From assembly GCA_945885475.1 (NCBI GenBank), contig CAMCYR010000006.1:40455-104454 (forward strand): a stretch of 64,000 nt of DNA. The letters are read 5' to 3'. This document shows, in pieces, positions 44,213 through 52,786 of this stretch. The notes beneath the pieces were generated by a model. It searched no databases and was not told the DNA's origin. It was given only the letters and a program-made list of their open reading frames with translations. Made by a program: the position numbers and the translations under genes. This DNA comes from Chitinophaga pinensis (GTDB lineage: Bacteria; Bacteroidota; Bacteroidia; 2-12-FULL-35-15). Within the stretch, counting starts at the first letter, position 1; each line of letters begins with the position of its first letter.

Positions 44213-44845
44213 ATGGTTAAGAAATATCTCATTATTTTATTTGTATGTTTTTCAGGCTATGTTGTTGCACAGCAGGAAAATACGCAGTTCATACATAAAC
44301 ATTTAGTACGTGCCGATGCATCCATTGTTGCAGGATATTTATTTAAAGAAAATATCAGTAATGTTCACATTGATGGGAATGCAGAATATTATATGGATAA
44401 TAAAGTTTCTATCCGCGGTTCAGCTTCTTATATGATCGGCAGCGATGGATTAACAGCTGATTCCATGGGTTTAAAAGATTTCCATTCTATAATGTTAGGT
44501 GGTGCTTACCACTTTACAACAAAAGGATATTTTGATCCCTATTTAATTTTACAACCCGGCTTGTCGTATACTTCTTCGTTTAAGGAATTTGCCGATCCTG
44601 CTTCTTCAACCGGTGATTCTCCGAAAAGAAAATTGTATGGTGGTGTGGTTAGTCCGATTGCGACAGCAGGCCTCGGATTCAATTATTATTTTCAGCGTTT
44701 CGCGCATTTGTTTATTGAAACACGGTATATTTATGGTCGCCATTTATCAGAAGCGCCAAGTCCGGTGTCTCTTCAGGAATTGCGAATAACATTCGGCTTA
44801 GGATTTAATTTATTTATCATCAAGGACAAAAAAAAATCCAGCTAA
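44213..44845 (+). CDS. Exported outer-membrane beta-barrel protein
   Basis: 210 residues from the ATG at 44213: signal peptide MVKKYLIILFVCFSGYVVAQ, strands GGAYHFTTKGYFDPYLILQP and ATAGLGFNYYFQRFAHLFIE, final strand LRITFGLGFNLFIIKDK. Resembles small OmpA-like or PorT-like barrels. Its TAA stop lies inside the terminator stem at 44835-44855. Second gene of a pair with 43509-44156. Confidence 0.75.
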   Translation: MVKKYLIILFVCFSGYVVAQQENTQFIHKHLVRADASIVAGYLFKENISNVHIDGNAEYYMDNKVSIRGSASYMIGSDGLTADSMGLKDFHSIMLGGAYHFTTKGYFDPYLILQPGLSYTSSFKEFADPASSTGDSPKRKLYGGVVSPIATAGLGFNYYFQRFAHLFIETRYIYGRHLSEAPSPVSLQELRITFGLGFNLFIIKDKKKSS

Positions 44846-44862
44846 AAGCTGGATTTTTTTTT
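44835..44862. terminator. Bidirectional terminator overlapping two stop codons
   Basis: Stem AATCCAGCT (44835-44843) and AGCTGGATT (44847-44855), loop AAA, A-run on the left and T-run on the right. The TAA of the plus gene (44843-44845) is within it and the TAA of the minus gene (44861-44863) begins 5 bp after the stem. Confidence 0.9.
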
Positions 44863-45655
44863 AGTGTACATCTTCATCTTCTTGATTCGGTTTAATTTCT
44901 TGTTCCGCTGCTCTTCTTTCTTTGCGGTCGTTGATCTCATTTTGTTTCCTGTTCATTTCCCATTTGTATTCTTTCGTAGTAATGATCACCAATCCTCCTG
45001 TACAATCTCCGTATTCTGCAGGTACACCACCTGTTAATACTTCCATTCCGCTTATACCCATTCCCGGCACATCTGGCACTCCCATTGTCTTATTCCCGTC
45101 AACATAATAGGCTGTGCTGCCTCTTCGTGAACCGCGGACATACAGATCCTTTCCGTCGTCGGTTTGCAATACGCCAGGGGTTAAACTGACAATCATGCCT
45201 ACTAGATCTGTTTTCCCTACCGCAATGTTTTCAATTTGTGCGATGGAGATAGGCGTTACCGTTGAAAATTTGGAATCGAATGCAGGTTCAGTAAATGTTG
45301 CTGTAATAACAATCGTGGGTAATCCTGTTGTAGAAAGCGACATGTTGATGGTTACATACCTAGTTTGGTTCGGATTTACATTTACCGCTTTCAATAGTTG
45401 GATATTGTATCCCGAGTAAAAAGTTTTGATGTTGTATTTTCCAGGTGTGATTTCCTTAACGGTGAATTCTCCGTTAATATCCGTTTGTGCAGTTGTAATG
45501 ATAGTAGTGTCTTGCATAATGGCTACCGGAACAAATGGCATCGGACTGCTTTTTTCGTCAAAAACACTTCCTTTTATTACGCCTGCCGACTGTGAAAAAA
45601 GTACGCTTGAAATGATCAGGACGCTCATCGTTAAAATTGATTTTATAGTTTTCAT
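44861..45655 (-). CDS. TonB-receptor plug-only protein (carboxypeptidase regulatory-like domain + plug, no barrel)
   Basis: 264 residues from the ATG at 45653-45655: signal peptide MKTIKSILTMSVLIISSVLF, a carboxypeptidase regulatory-like domain (about 25-110, GVIKGSVFDEKSSPMPFVPV), a plug (about 130-225, GMIVSLTPGVLQTDDGKDLY, VRGSRRGSTAYYVDGNK, GMEVLTGGVPAEYGDCTGG), then a short charged coiled-coil tail (EMNRKQNEINDRKERRAAEQ). The C-terminal barrel of true receptors is absent and the gene ends cleanly at a terminator, so it is probably not a truncation. The gene is divergent from a sigma/anti-sigma pair, a plausible regulator. Confidence 0.85.
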   Translation of the reverse strand: MKTIKSILTMSVLIISSVLFSQSAGVIKGSVFDEKSSPMPFVPVAIMQDTTIITTAQTDINGEFTVKEITPGKYNIKTFYSGYNIQLLKAVNVNPNQTRYVTINMSLSTTGLPTIVITATFTEPAFDSKFSTVTPISIAQIENIAVGKTDLVGMIVSLTPGVLQTDDGKDLYVRGSRRGSTAYYVDGNKTMGVPDVPGMGISGMEVLTGGVPAEYGDCTGGLVIITTKEYKWEMNRKQNEINDRKERRAAEQEIKPNQEDEDVH

Positions 45656-45988
45656 AGGTATATGGTTTTTAAAGATTAATTTTTTATTCGAGCTTGCGCA
45701 TTTACTCGTTCTGCAGTTAAGACGTATTGATAATTCAGATTCCATAAATAAAAAAATTAAGCACATAGATATATAGATTTTTTTCTTTAAAACAGAAAGT
45801 ACTTTACCTTATTTTCTATGTTCCTATGTGGTTGATTTTTTCTTTTTTGCCGTTTACTCACAAAAGCAACCGTTCGCTCATTCCATCTAACTAATCTTTA
45901 AAAAGTGGGTTTAACCATATGGAATCTGATACTCCAATACGTCTACTTATCAAGAACCGATTCCGGATCATTTTAAAATCATCGGATT

Positions 45989-46561
45989 ATGAGTTATTCT
46001 ACTTCAAATCACAGTCATTTAACCGACATTGAATTGGTGCAGCACTATAAAGCAACTGCTAACAAGGTTTTTGTAGGTGAGTTATACAAACGGTATACAC
46101 ATTTGGTTCTGGGGATGTGTATCAATTATTTTAAAGACCGTGATGTTGCAAAAGATATGGTGCTCCAGATTTTCGAAAAGCTATTCGATGAATTAAAAAA
46201 GCGGGAGGTGGAAAACTTTAAAGCCTGGCTCACTTTCGTTGTTCGCAATTACTGTATATCTGAATTGCGCAAAATGCAGGCGCAGGCAAATCGTAATGCG
46301 GATTATCAATACGAAGTAAAATCTCAAACTTCAGAAGATGAAAAGGAAACATTGATTGAAGAGGAGCAGAAATTAGAAGCCTTGGGAAAAGCAATGAATC
46401 GCCTGAATCCTCTTCAAAAAAAATGCATCGAATTGTTTTATCTCAAAAATATGACTTACACACAAATCGTTGAAATGACAGGCTATTCCGTTAATGAAGT
46501 AAAAAGCTATATCCAGAATGGCAAACGAAATTTAAAAATGATTATCACGAGTTTAAAATAA
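45989..46561 (+). CDS. RNA polymerase sigma factor, sigma-70 (ECF-like)
   Basis: 190 residues. Region 2 is VGELYKRYTHLVLGMCINYF with KDRDVAKDMVLQIFEKLFDE, and region 4 MTYTQIVEMTGYSVNEVKSY with the HTH. Two-domain layout and lack of regions 1 and 3 place it among ECF-type sigma factors. The next gene (8 bp later) is a zinc-finger membrane protein expected to bind it. The plug-only gene diverges from it across 333 bp. Confidence 0.92.
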   Translation: MSYSTSNHSHLTDIELVQHYKATANKVFVGELYKRYTHLVLGMCINYFKDRDVAKDMVLQIFEKLFDELKKREVENFKAWLTFVVRNYCISELRKMQAQANRNADYQYEVKSQTSEDEKETLIEEEQKLEALGKAMNRLNPLQKKCIELFYLKNMTYTQIVEMTGYSVNEVKSYIQNGKRNLKMIITSLK

Positions 46562-46569
46562 GCGTCCCC

Positions 46570-47646
46570 ATGAATTCAAACACAAATATGAACTGTTTAA
46601 CCTATGAGCAACTTCAATCGTATTCTCTTAACAGAAACGAAAAGGCAGAACGGGCTAAATTATATCAGCACATTTCTACATGTGAATTGTGCACTTGCGC
46701 GGTTAACGGATTTGCTGCAATCCCTTTCACGTTCTCTGATGTTGACGCCATCTGTCATCAGATAGATCTGAAAACAAAAGTTGTGCATGCTAGTCCCTTA
46801 ACCTTGCCGCAAGTTTTTTTAGCTGTTTTTTCCCTTGCCTCTATTTTTGGATTTTATTATTTTGCTGATTCATTTTCAGAGAAGCGAACTGGAATTGTCA
46901 GAAGCGACCATATCAAGGAAGTTGTAAGGGAATCTCCAAAAACAGAACAGGTTTTTACACCTGCTGAAATAAAAATACAGCCCGAAAATACTCGGGAAGT
47001 TCATGAAGTGGTGGAGGATAAAAAAATAGTTGAAAAAATTAGTGTTCCTATGGAACCGATTAAAAGCATTACACCAGCTCTTTCTGCGGTTACCGATAAA
47101 ATAAACGAAGTAAAAGTGGAGTCTTATTTTAACGCAGATGTAATTTATATTTACGATTTGAAAGTGACCAATTATAATTTATTTTATTTCAATTCCGGTA
47201 TACGTTCGTTTGAAATTAAAGGGCATACACCTTCTTACAAAGAGAATAAAGAGAGTGTCACTAATATTCCGGAAAAAGATTTTGAAGAAATTATTGCTGC
47301 TGATAAAGTATTAAAATCGGCATTGACATATTTCAGTAAAGGAAAATATAATAAAGCACTCCTTGAGTTTGATTTGTTAATAGAAAACAATCCGCAGGAT
47401 GTTAATTCATTATTCTATAGTGCTCTTTCTTATTATCAAATTGGAAAATACGATCGGACGATAAAAAATCTGAAAGCAATTTTAGGCGATCAGAATAACG
47501 TTTTTCACCCTGAAGCAAAATGGAATTTAGCGATGTCGTATTTTAAGACCGGAGAAAAAGTGAAAGCGAAAGAATTGTTTACCGAGATTGCGGCCGGGAG
47601 CGGATTTTATTCTAAACGTGCAACTGAAAAGTTGAAAGGCTTTTAA
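46570..47646 (+). CDS. Putative anti-sigma factor with C-terminal TPR domain
   Basis: 358 residues. An N-terminal anti-sigma-like zinc-binding segment HISTCELCTCAVNGFAA (H-x3-C-x2-C) near residue 30, a central membrane helix (about 77-97, VFLAVFSLASIFGFYYFAD), a charged linker, and a TPR-like C-terminal domain (about 245-355, ALTYFSKGKYNKALLEFDLL, SALSYYQIGKYDRTIKNLKA). The sensing part would be periplasmic. TPR fusion to an anti-sigma module is less common than FecR-like domains. It ends in an overlap with the stop of the HMA pseudogene on the other strand. Confidence 0.82.
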   Translation: MNSNTNMNCLTYEQLQSYSLNRNEKAERAKLYQHISTCELCTCAVNGFAAIPFTFSDVDAICHQIDLKTKVVHASPLTLPQVFLAVFSLASIFGFYYFADSFSEKRTGIVRSDHIKEVVRESPKTEQVFTPAEIKIQPENTREVHEVVEDKKIVEKISVPMEPIKSITPALSAVTDKINEVKVESYFNADVIYIYDLKVTNYNLFYFNSGIRSFEIKGHTPSYKENKESVTNIPEKDFEEIIAADKVLKSALTYFSKGKYNKALLEFDLLIENNPQDVNSLFYSALSYYQIGKYDRTIKNLKAILGDQNNVFHPEAKWNLAMSYFKTGEKVKAKELFTEIAAGSGFYSKRATEKLKGF

Positions 47647-47885
47647 TGAATTACATAGGTCCTGATACGGTAGTGTGCGGAATAGATTTCACCTTCATTA
47701 ATTACTTGCACAAGTTTTTCCTTAGCCCTAATTGAGTTATCAATTGTTATTGTCGCTTTTCCCTAAGCCAGATCAATATCAGCAGATTGCACACCCTCTG
47801 AATCAGAAATGATTTTTAGCACCGATTTCTGACACTATCCGCATGTCTTTCCGCTAATTCGTAGTGTTGTTTTTTCGATTGCCAT
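47643..47885 (-). pseudogene. Decayed heavy-metal-associated (HMA) domain gene
   Basis: In the frame from the CAT at 47883-47885 the minus strand reads MAIEKTTLRISGKTCG, stop, CQKSVLKIISDSEGVQSADI, DLA, stop, GKATITIDNSIRAKEKLVQV, INEGEIYSAHYRI and ends at TAA 47643. This is an 80-codon CopZ/HMA metal-binding domain: G-M-T-C-G-x-C is degraded to G-K-T-C-G-TAG-C. The two in-frame stops are TAG at 47835-47837 and 47763-47765. No frameshift is needed. It would have been a copper/metal chaperone; no copper ATPase is nearby. Confidence 0.85.
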
Positions 47886-47960
47886 CAGTTTGGTAATTGT
47901 TTAGCACAAAATTACATTTTTAAAAGTTGTTTATGATATAAGCTTTCTTGATACAAATCA

Positions 47961-47968
47961 TATCTTTG
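47961..47968 (+). promoter_or_regulatory. -7 box (TATCTTTG) of the EamA transporter gene
   Basis: TAnnTTTG match 19 bp upstream of the GTG at 47987; it supports that start, since a longer frame beginning at 47948 would include it. Confidence 0.6.
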
Positions 47969-47986
47969 CCGCTCAAAAATATACAC

Positions 47987-48868
47987 GTGAACACAAAGAT
48001 TATAAATTGGGTCATATTAATTGCCTTGGCATTAACCTGGGGAAGTTCATTCATTTTGATGAAACGTGGAATGGATGTTTATTCCAGTGACGAAGTTGCG
48101 GCGCTCAGGATCTTCATTGCTTTTGTGTTTTTGAGTCCTCTGATTTTTAAGCATGTTAAAAAGCCCTTGCTGAAGCATTGGAAAGGTTTTTTGGGAATGG
48201 GATTGATTGGTAATTTTATTCCCGCATTTTTATTTACCAAAGCCGAAACCGGAATCAGTAGCTCACTTACTGGTATGTTGAATTCATTGACGCCCTTGTT
48301 TACTTTACTGTTAGGCGTATTATTATTTAAGATCAAAACCCGCCTCATAAATGTGATAGGGATCCTTATTGGTTTTTTTGGTGCGATCGGCTTGTTGACT
48401 GTCGGTAAGGCAGAGGATATGAATAACAACCTTCTTTTTGGTTTGTATGTTGTGCTTGCAACGATCTGTTACGCAGTAAGCGCAAATATCATTAAAAAGG
48501 AATTGAACGAAGTAAATTCTGTCACAGCTACAGTTTGGGCGATGATGTTTATTGGTCCCTTAGCAGGTGTTTATTTGTTCGGATTTACAGATTTTACGGT
48601 TAAACTGAGTGCCAACCCGCAAGCTTATAGCAGTCTGGGCTACATTGTTATTCTTGCCGTATTCGGAACGGCTCTATCGGTGATGGTCTTTAATGTATTG
48701 ATTCGCAATACCAATGCCCTTTTCGCTTCGTCTGTCACCTATCTGATTCCGATTGTAGCTTTGGTTTGGGGGATTTTGGACGGAGAGGATGTTCAAGTGC
48801 TTCATTTCCTTTGGATTGTATTGATTTTGTTGGGCGTTTATTTGGTGAATAAAAAGCTGAAAGTATAA
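47987..48868 (+). CDS. EamA/RhaT family (DMT) transporter
   Basis: 293 residues from GTG 47987, with ten membrane helices in two EamA repeats (e.g. ILIALALTWGSSFILMKRGM in the first; AVSANIIKKELNEVNSVTAT at the second repeat; FASSVTYLIPIVALVWGILD near the end). It is an inner-membrane exporter or importer of amino acids, sugars or other metabolites; substrate cannot be assigned. Monocistronic. Confidence 0.9.
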   Translation: MNTKIINWVILIALALTWGSSFILMKRGMDVYSSDEVAALRIFIAFVFLSPLIFKHVKKPLLKHWKGFLGMGLIGNFIPAFLFTKAETGISSSLTGMLNSLTPLFTLLLGVLLFKIKTRLINVIGILIGFFGAIGLLTVGKAEDMNNNLLFGLYVVLATICYAVSANIIKKELNEVNSVTATVWAMMFIGPLAGVYLFGFTDFTVKLSANPQAYSSLGYIVILAVFGTALSVMVFNVLIRNTNALFASSVTYLIPIVALVWGILDGEDVQVLHFLWIVLILLGVYLVNKKLKV

Positions 48869-49078
48869 TGTTGTAAATACCGAATTTTATGTTGTAACAG
48901 GCTGATTTCGTTTTGTTTAACATTTCTCCTAATATGGTCATTCGGTACGGTAATTAACATTTCAACTGTTTTTAAGCACTTTTTTTGTTGAAAACTTTGC
49001 CACAATCAAATAAATTCTTAATTTCGTGCCCCAAGAAAATAATTGCTTGGATATTATTAACAAATAAAACCCTAAAAA

Positions 49079-49558
49079 ATGTATGCAATCGTAGAAATAG
49101 CCGGGCAACAATTTAAGGTTGAACGTGGAGTTAAAGTCTATGTTCACCGCCTAGATGCTAACGAAGGGGCTAAAGTTGAATTCGACAAAGTTTTGTTGGT
49201 TGACAATGGCGGAAAAGTTCAAATAGGAACTCCTTCAATTGATGGTGCAAAAGTAGCTGCAACAGTACTTTCCCATCTTAAAGGTGACAAGGTCATCGTA
49301 TTTAAAAAGAAACGCAGAAAAGGTTACCAAAAATCAAATGGTCACCGTCAGCAATTAACGCAGATCCTTGTTCAAGGTATCTTAGCAAAAGGTGAGACAT
49401 TGAAAGATGAGATCGCGATTGTGAAAAAAGCGCCTAAAGCTGAAGCTGTTGAAGTAGAAGCAAAAGAAACAGCTCCTAAAAAAGCAGCCGTAAAAAAGGA
49501 AGCAGCTCCGAAAAAAGCAGCAGCTCCTAAAAAGGCAGCAAAAAAAGCAGCTAAATAA
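49079..49558 (+). CDS. rplU: 50S ribosomal protein L21, with Ala/Lys-rich C-terminal extension
   Basis: 159 residues. The L21 core ([53 protein letters not shown]) ends near residue 103; the remaining 55 residues are an Ala-Lys-Pro rich tail with repeats of AAPKKAA. Such tails are frequent in Bacteroidota L21. Operon with rpmA (77 bp apart). Confidence 0.97.
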   Translation: MYAIVEIAGQQFKVERGVKVYVHRLDANEGAKVEFDKVLLVDNGGKVQIGTPSIDGAKVAATVLSHLKGDKVIVFKKKRRKGYQKSNGHRQQLTQILVQGILAKGETLKDEIAIVKKAPKAEAVEVEAKETAPKKAAVKKEAAPKKAAAPKKAAKKAAK

Positions 49559-49635
49559 TAACAGACCAATAAGAAAAAGTTAGATTGCCTCAAAACCTTT
49601 TAACTTTTAAGTTTTAACTTATAATATAAAAAAAA

Positions 49636-49902
49636 ATGGCACATAAAAAAGGTGCGGGTAGTTCTAAGAACGGTCGTGAGTCACATAGCAAACGTCTAGG
49701 CGTTAAAATTTATGGTGGTCAATTAGCTATCTCTGGTAACATTATTGTTCGCCAAAGAGGTACTAAACACAATCCAGGTGAAAACGTGGGTGTTGGTAAA
49801 GACCATACTTTATTCGCTCTAGTAGACGGAACAGTACAATTTAAAAAGAAACGCGATGATAAATCGTTTGTTTCGGTTGTTCCTTTTTCTACAGAAGCAT
49901 AA
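49636..49902 (+). CDS. rpmA: 50S ribosomal protein L27
   Basis: 88 residues starting [20 protein letters not shown] with the conserved GVKIYGGQ and [21 protein letters not shown]27 reaches the peptidyl-transferase centre through its N-terminus. Co-transcribed with rplU. Terminator at 49923. Confidence 0.98.
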   Translation: MAHKKGAGSSKNGRESHSKRLGVKIYGGQLAISGNIIVRQRGTKHNPGENVGVGKDHTLFALVDGTVQFKKKRDDKSFVSVVPFSTEA

Positions 49903-49922
49903 TATTTTACAGTATTTAAAAT

Positions 49923-49957
49923 AACTCCCTGCTTCTCATTGAGGTTGGGAGTTTTTT
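49923..49957 (+). terminator. Terminator after rplU-rpmA
   Basis: AACTCCC (49923-49929) and GGGAGTT (49947-49953) with a 17-nt loop, then TTTT. 7-bp stem, weaker than the others in this window. Confidence 0.7.
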
Positions 49958-50066
49958 ATTGGTCGATTCGAATAGTATTGAGATGTGAGATTTTCAATAC
50001 GATTAAAATTTGATGATAAAATCTCAATCGGTACTAAGATCAACGCTAAAATCTAATATCTAAAAT

Positions 50067-51338
50067 ATGTTACAACTTAATTATATCCGCGAAAATAAAG
50101 ACGAAGCAATTGCCCGTTTAGCCATTAAAAATTTTGATGCGAAAGCCATCCTTGAAAATGTTCTGGAGATGGATGTTCAGCGCAAAAAGATTCAAAACGA
50201 TTTGGATGCTATTCTGAATGAAGCAAACCTGCTTGCCAAACAAGTGGGTGATTTGTATAAGCAAGGGAAGAAAGCGGAAGGCGATGAACTGAAAACAAAG
50301 AGTGCTTCTTTAAAAGAAAATTCAAAAAAATTAGAGGAGCAATTAGCACTGATAGAAAAGGAGCAGCACGATCAATTAGTGCAGGTTCCGAATACTCCAA
50401 GCATAAAAGTTCCCAAAGGAAAAACTCCTGAGGACAATGAGAATGTATTTCAGGAAGGCGAAATTCCAAAATTATATGATGGCGCAAAACCTCATTGGGA
50501 ATTAACGACACAATATGATCTGATCGATTTTGAATTAGGTGTAAAATTAACTGGTGCCGGATTTCCCGTTTATAAAGGTAAAGGAGCACGTTTGCAAAGA
50601 GCATTGATCAATTTCTTTTTGGATAGAGCAACTGCTGCCGGATATTTAGAAATTCAACCACCCATTTTAGTGAATGAAGCATCTGGTTATGCAACAGGAC
50701 AATTACCAGATAAAGAAGGACAAATGTATCATTCAACTATTGATAATTTATATTTGATTCCAACAGCTGAAGTTCCTATTACCAATATTTACCGCGATGT
50801 AATTTTAAAAGCTGATCAGTTGCCAATTAAAAATTGTGGCTACACACCTTGTTTCAGAAGAGAAGCTGGAAGTTACGGTGCACATGTGCGTGGATTAAAT
50901 CGTTTGCATCAATTTGACAAAGTAGAAATTGTGCAGATCGCTCATCCTGATAAATCGTATGAAACATTGGAAGATATGCGTAATTATGTTGCAGGATTAT
51001 TGCGTGAATTGGAATTGCCTTTCAGGATATTGAAACTGTGCGGAGGTGATATGAGTTTTGCTTCTGCTTTAACTTATGATTTTGAAACCTATTCAACAGC
51101 GCAACAAAAATGGTTGGAAGTGAGTTCTGTTTCAAATTTCGAAACCTTCCAAAGTAATAGATTGAAATTGCGTTTTAAGGACGGAGATGCGAAGCCGGTT
51201 TTGGCGCATACATTGAACGGAAGCGCATTGGCATTGCCACGCATTGTTGCAACCATGTTAGAGAACAATCAAACAGCAGAAGGAATTAAAATTCCGAAAG
51301 TGTTAGTTCCTTATTGTGGGTTTGATATGATTAAATAA
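50067..51338 (+). CDS. serS: Serine-tRNA ligase
   Basis: 423 residues, class II synthetase. N-terminal coiled-coil arm for tRNA-Ser (about 30-110), then motif 2 (CFRREAGSYGAHVRGLNRLH) and motif 3 (HTLNGSALALPRIVATMLEN). ATG at 50067. Downstream is a repeat-containing intergenic region with no gene. Confidence 0.97.
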   Translation: MLQLNYIRENKDEAIARLAIKNFDAKAILENVLEMDVQRKKIQNDLDAILNEANLLAKQVGDLYKQGKKAEGDELKTKSASLKENSKKLEEQLALIEKEQHDQLVQVPNTPSIKVPKGKTPEDNENVFQEGEIPKLYDGAKPHWELTTQYDLIDFELGVKLTGAGFPVYKGKGARLQRALINFFLDRATAAGYLEIQPPILVNEASGYATGQLPDKEGQMYHSTIDNLYLIPTAEVPITNIYRDVILKADQLPIKNCGYTPCFRREAGSYGAHVRGLNRLHQFDKVEIVQIAHPDKSYETLEDMRNYVAGLLRELELPFRILKLCGGDMSFASALTYDFETYSTAQQKWLEVSSVSNFETFQSNRLKLRFKDGDAKPVLAHTLNGSALALPRIVATMLENNQTAEGIKIPKVLVPYCGFDMIK

Positions 51339-51380
51339 GTACTTTTCAACATCGTGGTGATGGTTTAATGAGTTGCAAAC

Positions 51381-51565
51381 ACTTCTCGATACTCTCCCTT
51401 TGGTCGAACTCGATTAATATTTCAGTTCGAGTGTTCCTCTTATCGTATGGTCAGTTCGAATGTTCCTCTTATGGTATGGTCAGTTCGAGTGTTCCGCAGG
51501 AACGTATCGAGAACAGTTAGAACCACAAATACTTCTCGATACTCTCCCCTTGGTCGAACTCGATT
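51381..51565. repeat. Intergenic repeat cluster: 29-bp tandem units plus a direct repeat of 35 bp
   Basis: CAGTTCGA(G/A)TGTTCC units begin at 51423, 51452 and 51481 (29-bp period, three copies, the third diverging). A 35-bp element beginning ACTTCTCGATACTCTCCC and containing TTGGTCGAACTCGATT occurs at 51381-51415 and again at 51531-51565. Units of the two types are mutually complementary in part (GTTCGAG...TATCGAGAA), so long hairpins can form. The rest of 51339-51651 holds no gene. Confidence 0.8.
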
Positions 51566-51651
51566 GACATAACGATCAAGCACTTCTCGAATGGAGAGCG
51601 GACCGCATTTTTTGGGAAAATATCTCTCCGCAATATCGCTCCACAATAAAA

Positions 51652-51873
51652 TTAGTCTTCGCCCAGGAACTCAAACCTGGGCATTTTTTTTCCTTCTATT
51701 TCAACTTCTTCCAAAAACATTTTTAAAGGTCGCACCCACAAATTTTCTCCCTCGTTCTGATACAAAGCCCTGTAAACCACTAATTCTTCAAGCGTTTCGC
51801 TGTGACGGGCAATTCCTATCACTTCGTATTCCTTGCCTTTATAATGTTTGTATTTTCCGGTTTTGAGTGTCAT
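51652..51873 (-). CDS. DUF1653 domain protein
   Basis: 73 residues, MTLKTGKYKHYKGKEYEVIG followed by ARHSETLEELVVYRALYQNE, then LWVRPLKMFLEEVEIEGKKM and PRFEF: the complete DUF1653 signature. Small, soluble, beta-rich, function unknown. It stands alone between serS and the MBL hydrolase gene. Confidence 0.9.
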   Translation of the reverse strand: MTLKTGKYKHYKGKEYEVIGIARHSETLEELVVYRALYQNEGENLWVRPLKMFLEEVEIEGKKMPRFEFLGED

Positions 51874-51897
51874 TTATCTACTGTTTTTTTGTTAGAA

Positions 51898-51995
51898 CGT
51901 CATTGGGAAACCCCTTCGAAGAGAGGGTGTGGCAATCTCATTTTTACTCTTCATGAGTTTTAGATTGCTGCGGTGGTTCCTCCTTCGTAATGACG
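51898..51995. repeat. Inverted-repeat element
   Basis: CGTCATT (51898-51904) pairs with AATGACG (51989-51995), and GCAATCT (51932-51938) with AGATTGC (51962-51968), forming a two-part dyad of 98 bp. The CGTCATT...GCAATCT layout is that of a dispersed intergenic repeat; it lies between DUF1653 and the MBL gene. Confidence 0.65.
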
Positions 51996-52044
51996 CTCCG
52001 GAAATAATTATCTGTGAAAATCCGTGTAATCTGTGGTAAAATTA

Positions 52045-52683
52045 TTATGTAAGAAATGGATTGTGCTTTTTTTCAAACCCAATCGTTGTAACTGGTCCGT
52101 GTCCGCTATACACCTTAAAATCATCTCCTAATGGAAATAATTTTGTTTTAATGTTGTTGATCAGCGTTTCGTGATCGCCTCCTGGAAGGTCTGTTCTGCC
52201 GATACTTCCATTGAACAAAACATCTCCTGCAATCATGAATTTTTCTTCACGATTGTAAAAAGTGATGCTTCCTGGTGAATGACCCGGTGTAAACAAAATC
52301 TCTAATTTCGAATTTCCGAATTCAATTACATCTCCTTCTTCTAAAAATACGGAGGGTTGAGGTGAAGGGTCACAACTCATTCCGTAAAGGTCGCAGGTCA
52401 GCTGAAAAGCATCGAAAACACGCATATCATTCTTGTTGAATTCAAGTTTCAGATTGTATTTTTTCGCCACATACCCATTCCCAAATATATGATCTAAGTG
52501 ACAATGTGTATTTAATAATTTCACAGGTTTTAGGCCATTTTGAGCTATAAATTCCGATAAAATAGTTCTTTCTGCATCATCATAACACCCCGGATCAATG
52601 ATAACACAGTCCTTGCTTTCGTCAAAAAGCAGATACATATTTTCCTGGATCGGATTAAAGGTGAAAGAGTGAATCTGAATCAT
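52045..52683 (-). CDS. MBL-fold metallo-hydrolase (glyoxalase II-like)
   Basis: 212 residues. H-x-H-x-D-H in NTHCHLDHIFGNGYVA, the second histidine in FTPGHSPGSITFYN, an Asp in MIAGDVLFNGSIGR and a last His in YSGHGPVT complete the binuclear zinc site. It lacks the C-terminal helical domain of true glyoxalase II, so it belongs with the small GloB-like/YcbL hydrolases. Cytoplasmic. ATG at 52681-52683. Confidence 0.9.
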   Translation of the reverse strand: MIQIHSFTFNPIQENMYLLFDESKDCVIIDPGCYDDAERTILSEFIAQNGLKPVKLLNTHCHLDHIFGNGYVAKKYNLKLEFNKNDMRVFDAFQLTCDLYGMSCDPSPQPSVFLEEGDVIEFGNSKLEILFTPGHSPGSITFYNREEKFMIAGDVLFNGSIGRTDLPGGDHETLINNIKTKLFPLGDDFKVYSGHGPVTTIGFEKKHNPFLT

Positions 52684-52786
52684 ACTATATTTATTAAAAA
52701 TGCGTTACAAAAGTAGCAAAATACAGGTTTCACCCTTGTAATTGCTTTCATTATTTAGTATCTTAGCATTCTAATAAAATTTATCA

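Noticed and set aside
47643..47885. Recoded TAG (suppressor or selenocysteine-like) in the HMA gene
   Set aside because: Other genes in the window stop at TAG, only one gene is affected, and a key Met of the metal motif is also lost; decay is simpler.
51440..51646. 68-codon minus-strand ORF downstream of serS
   Set aside because: It lies wholly in the repeat cluster.
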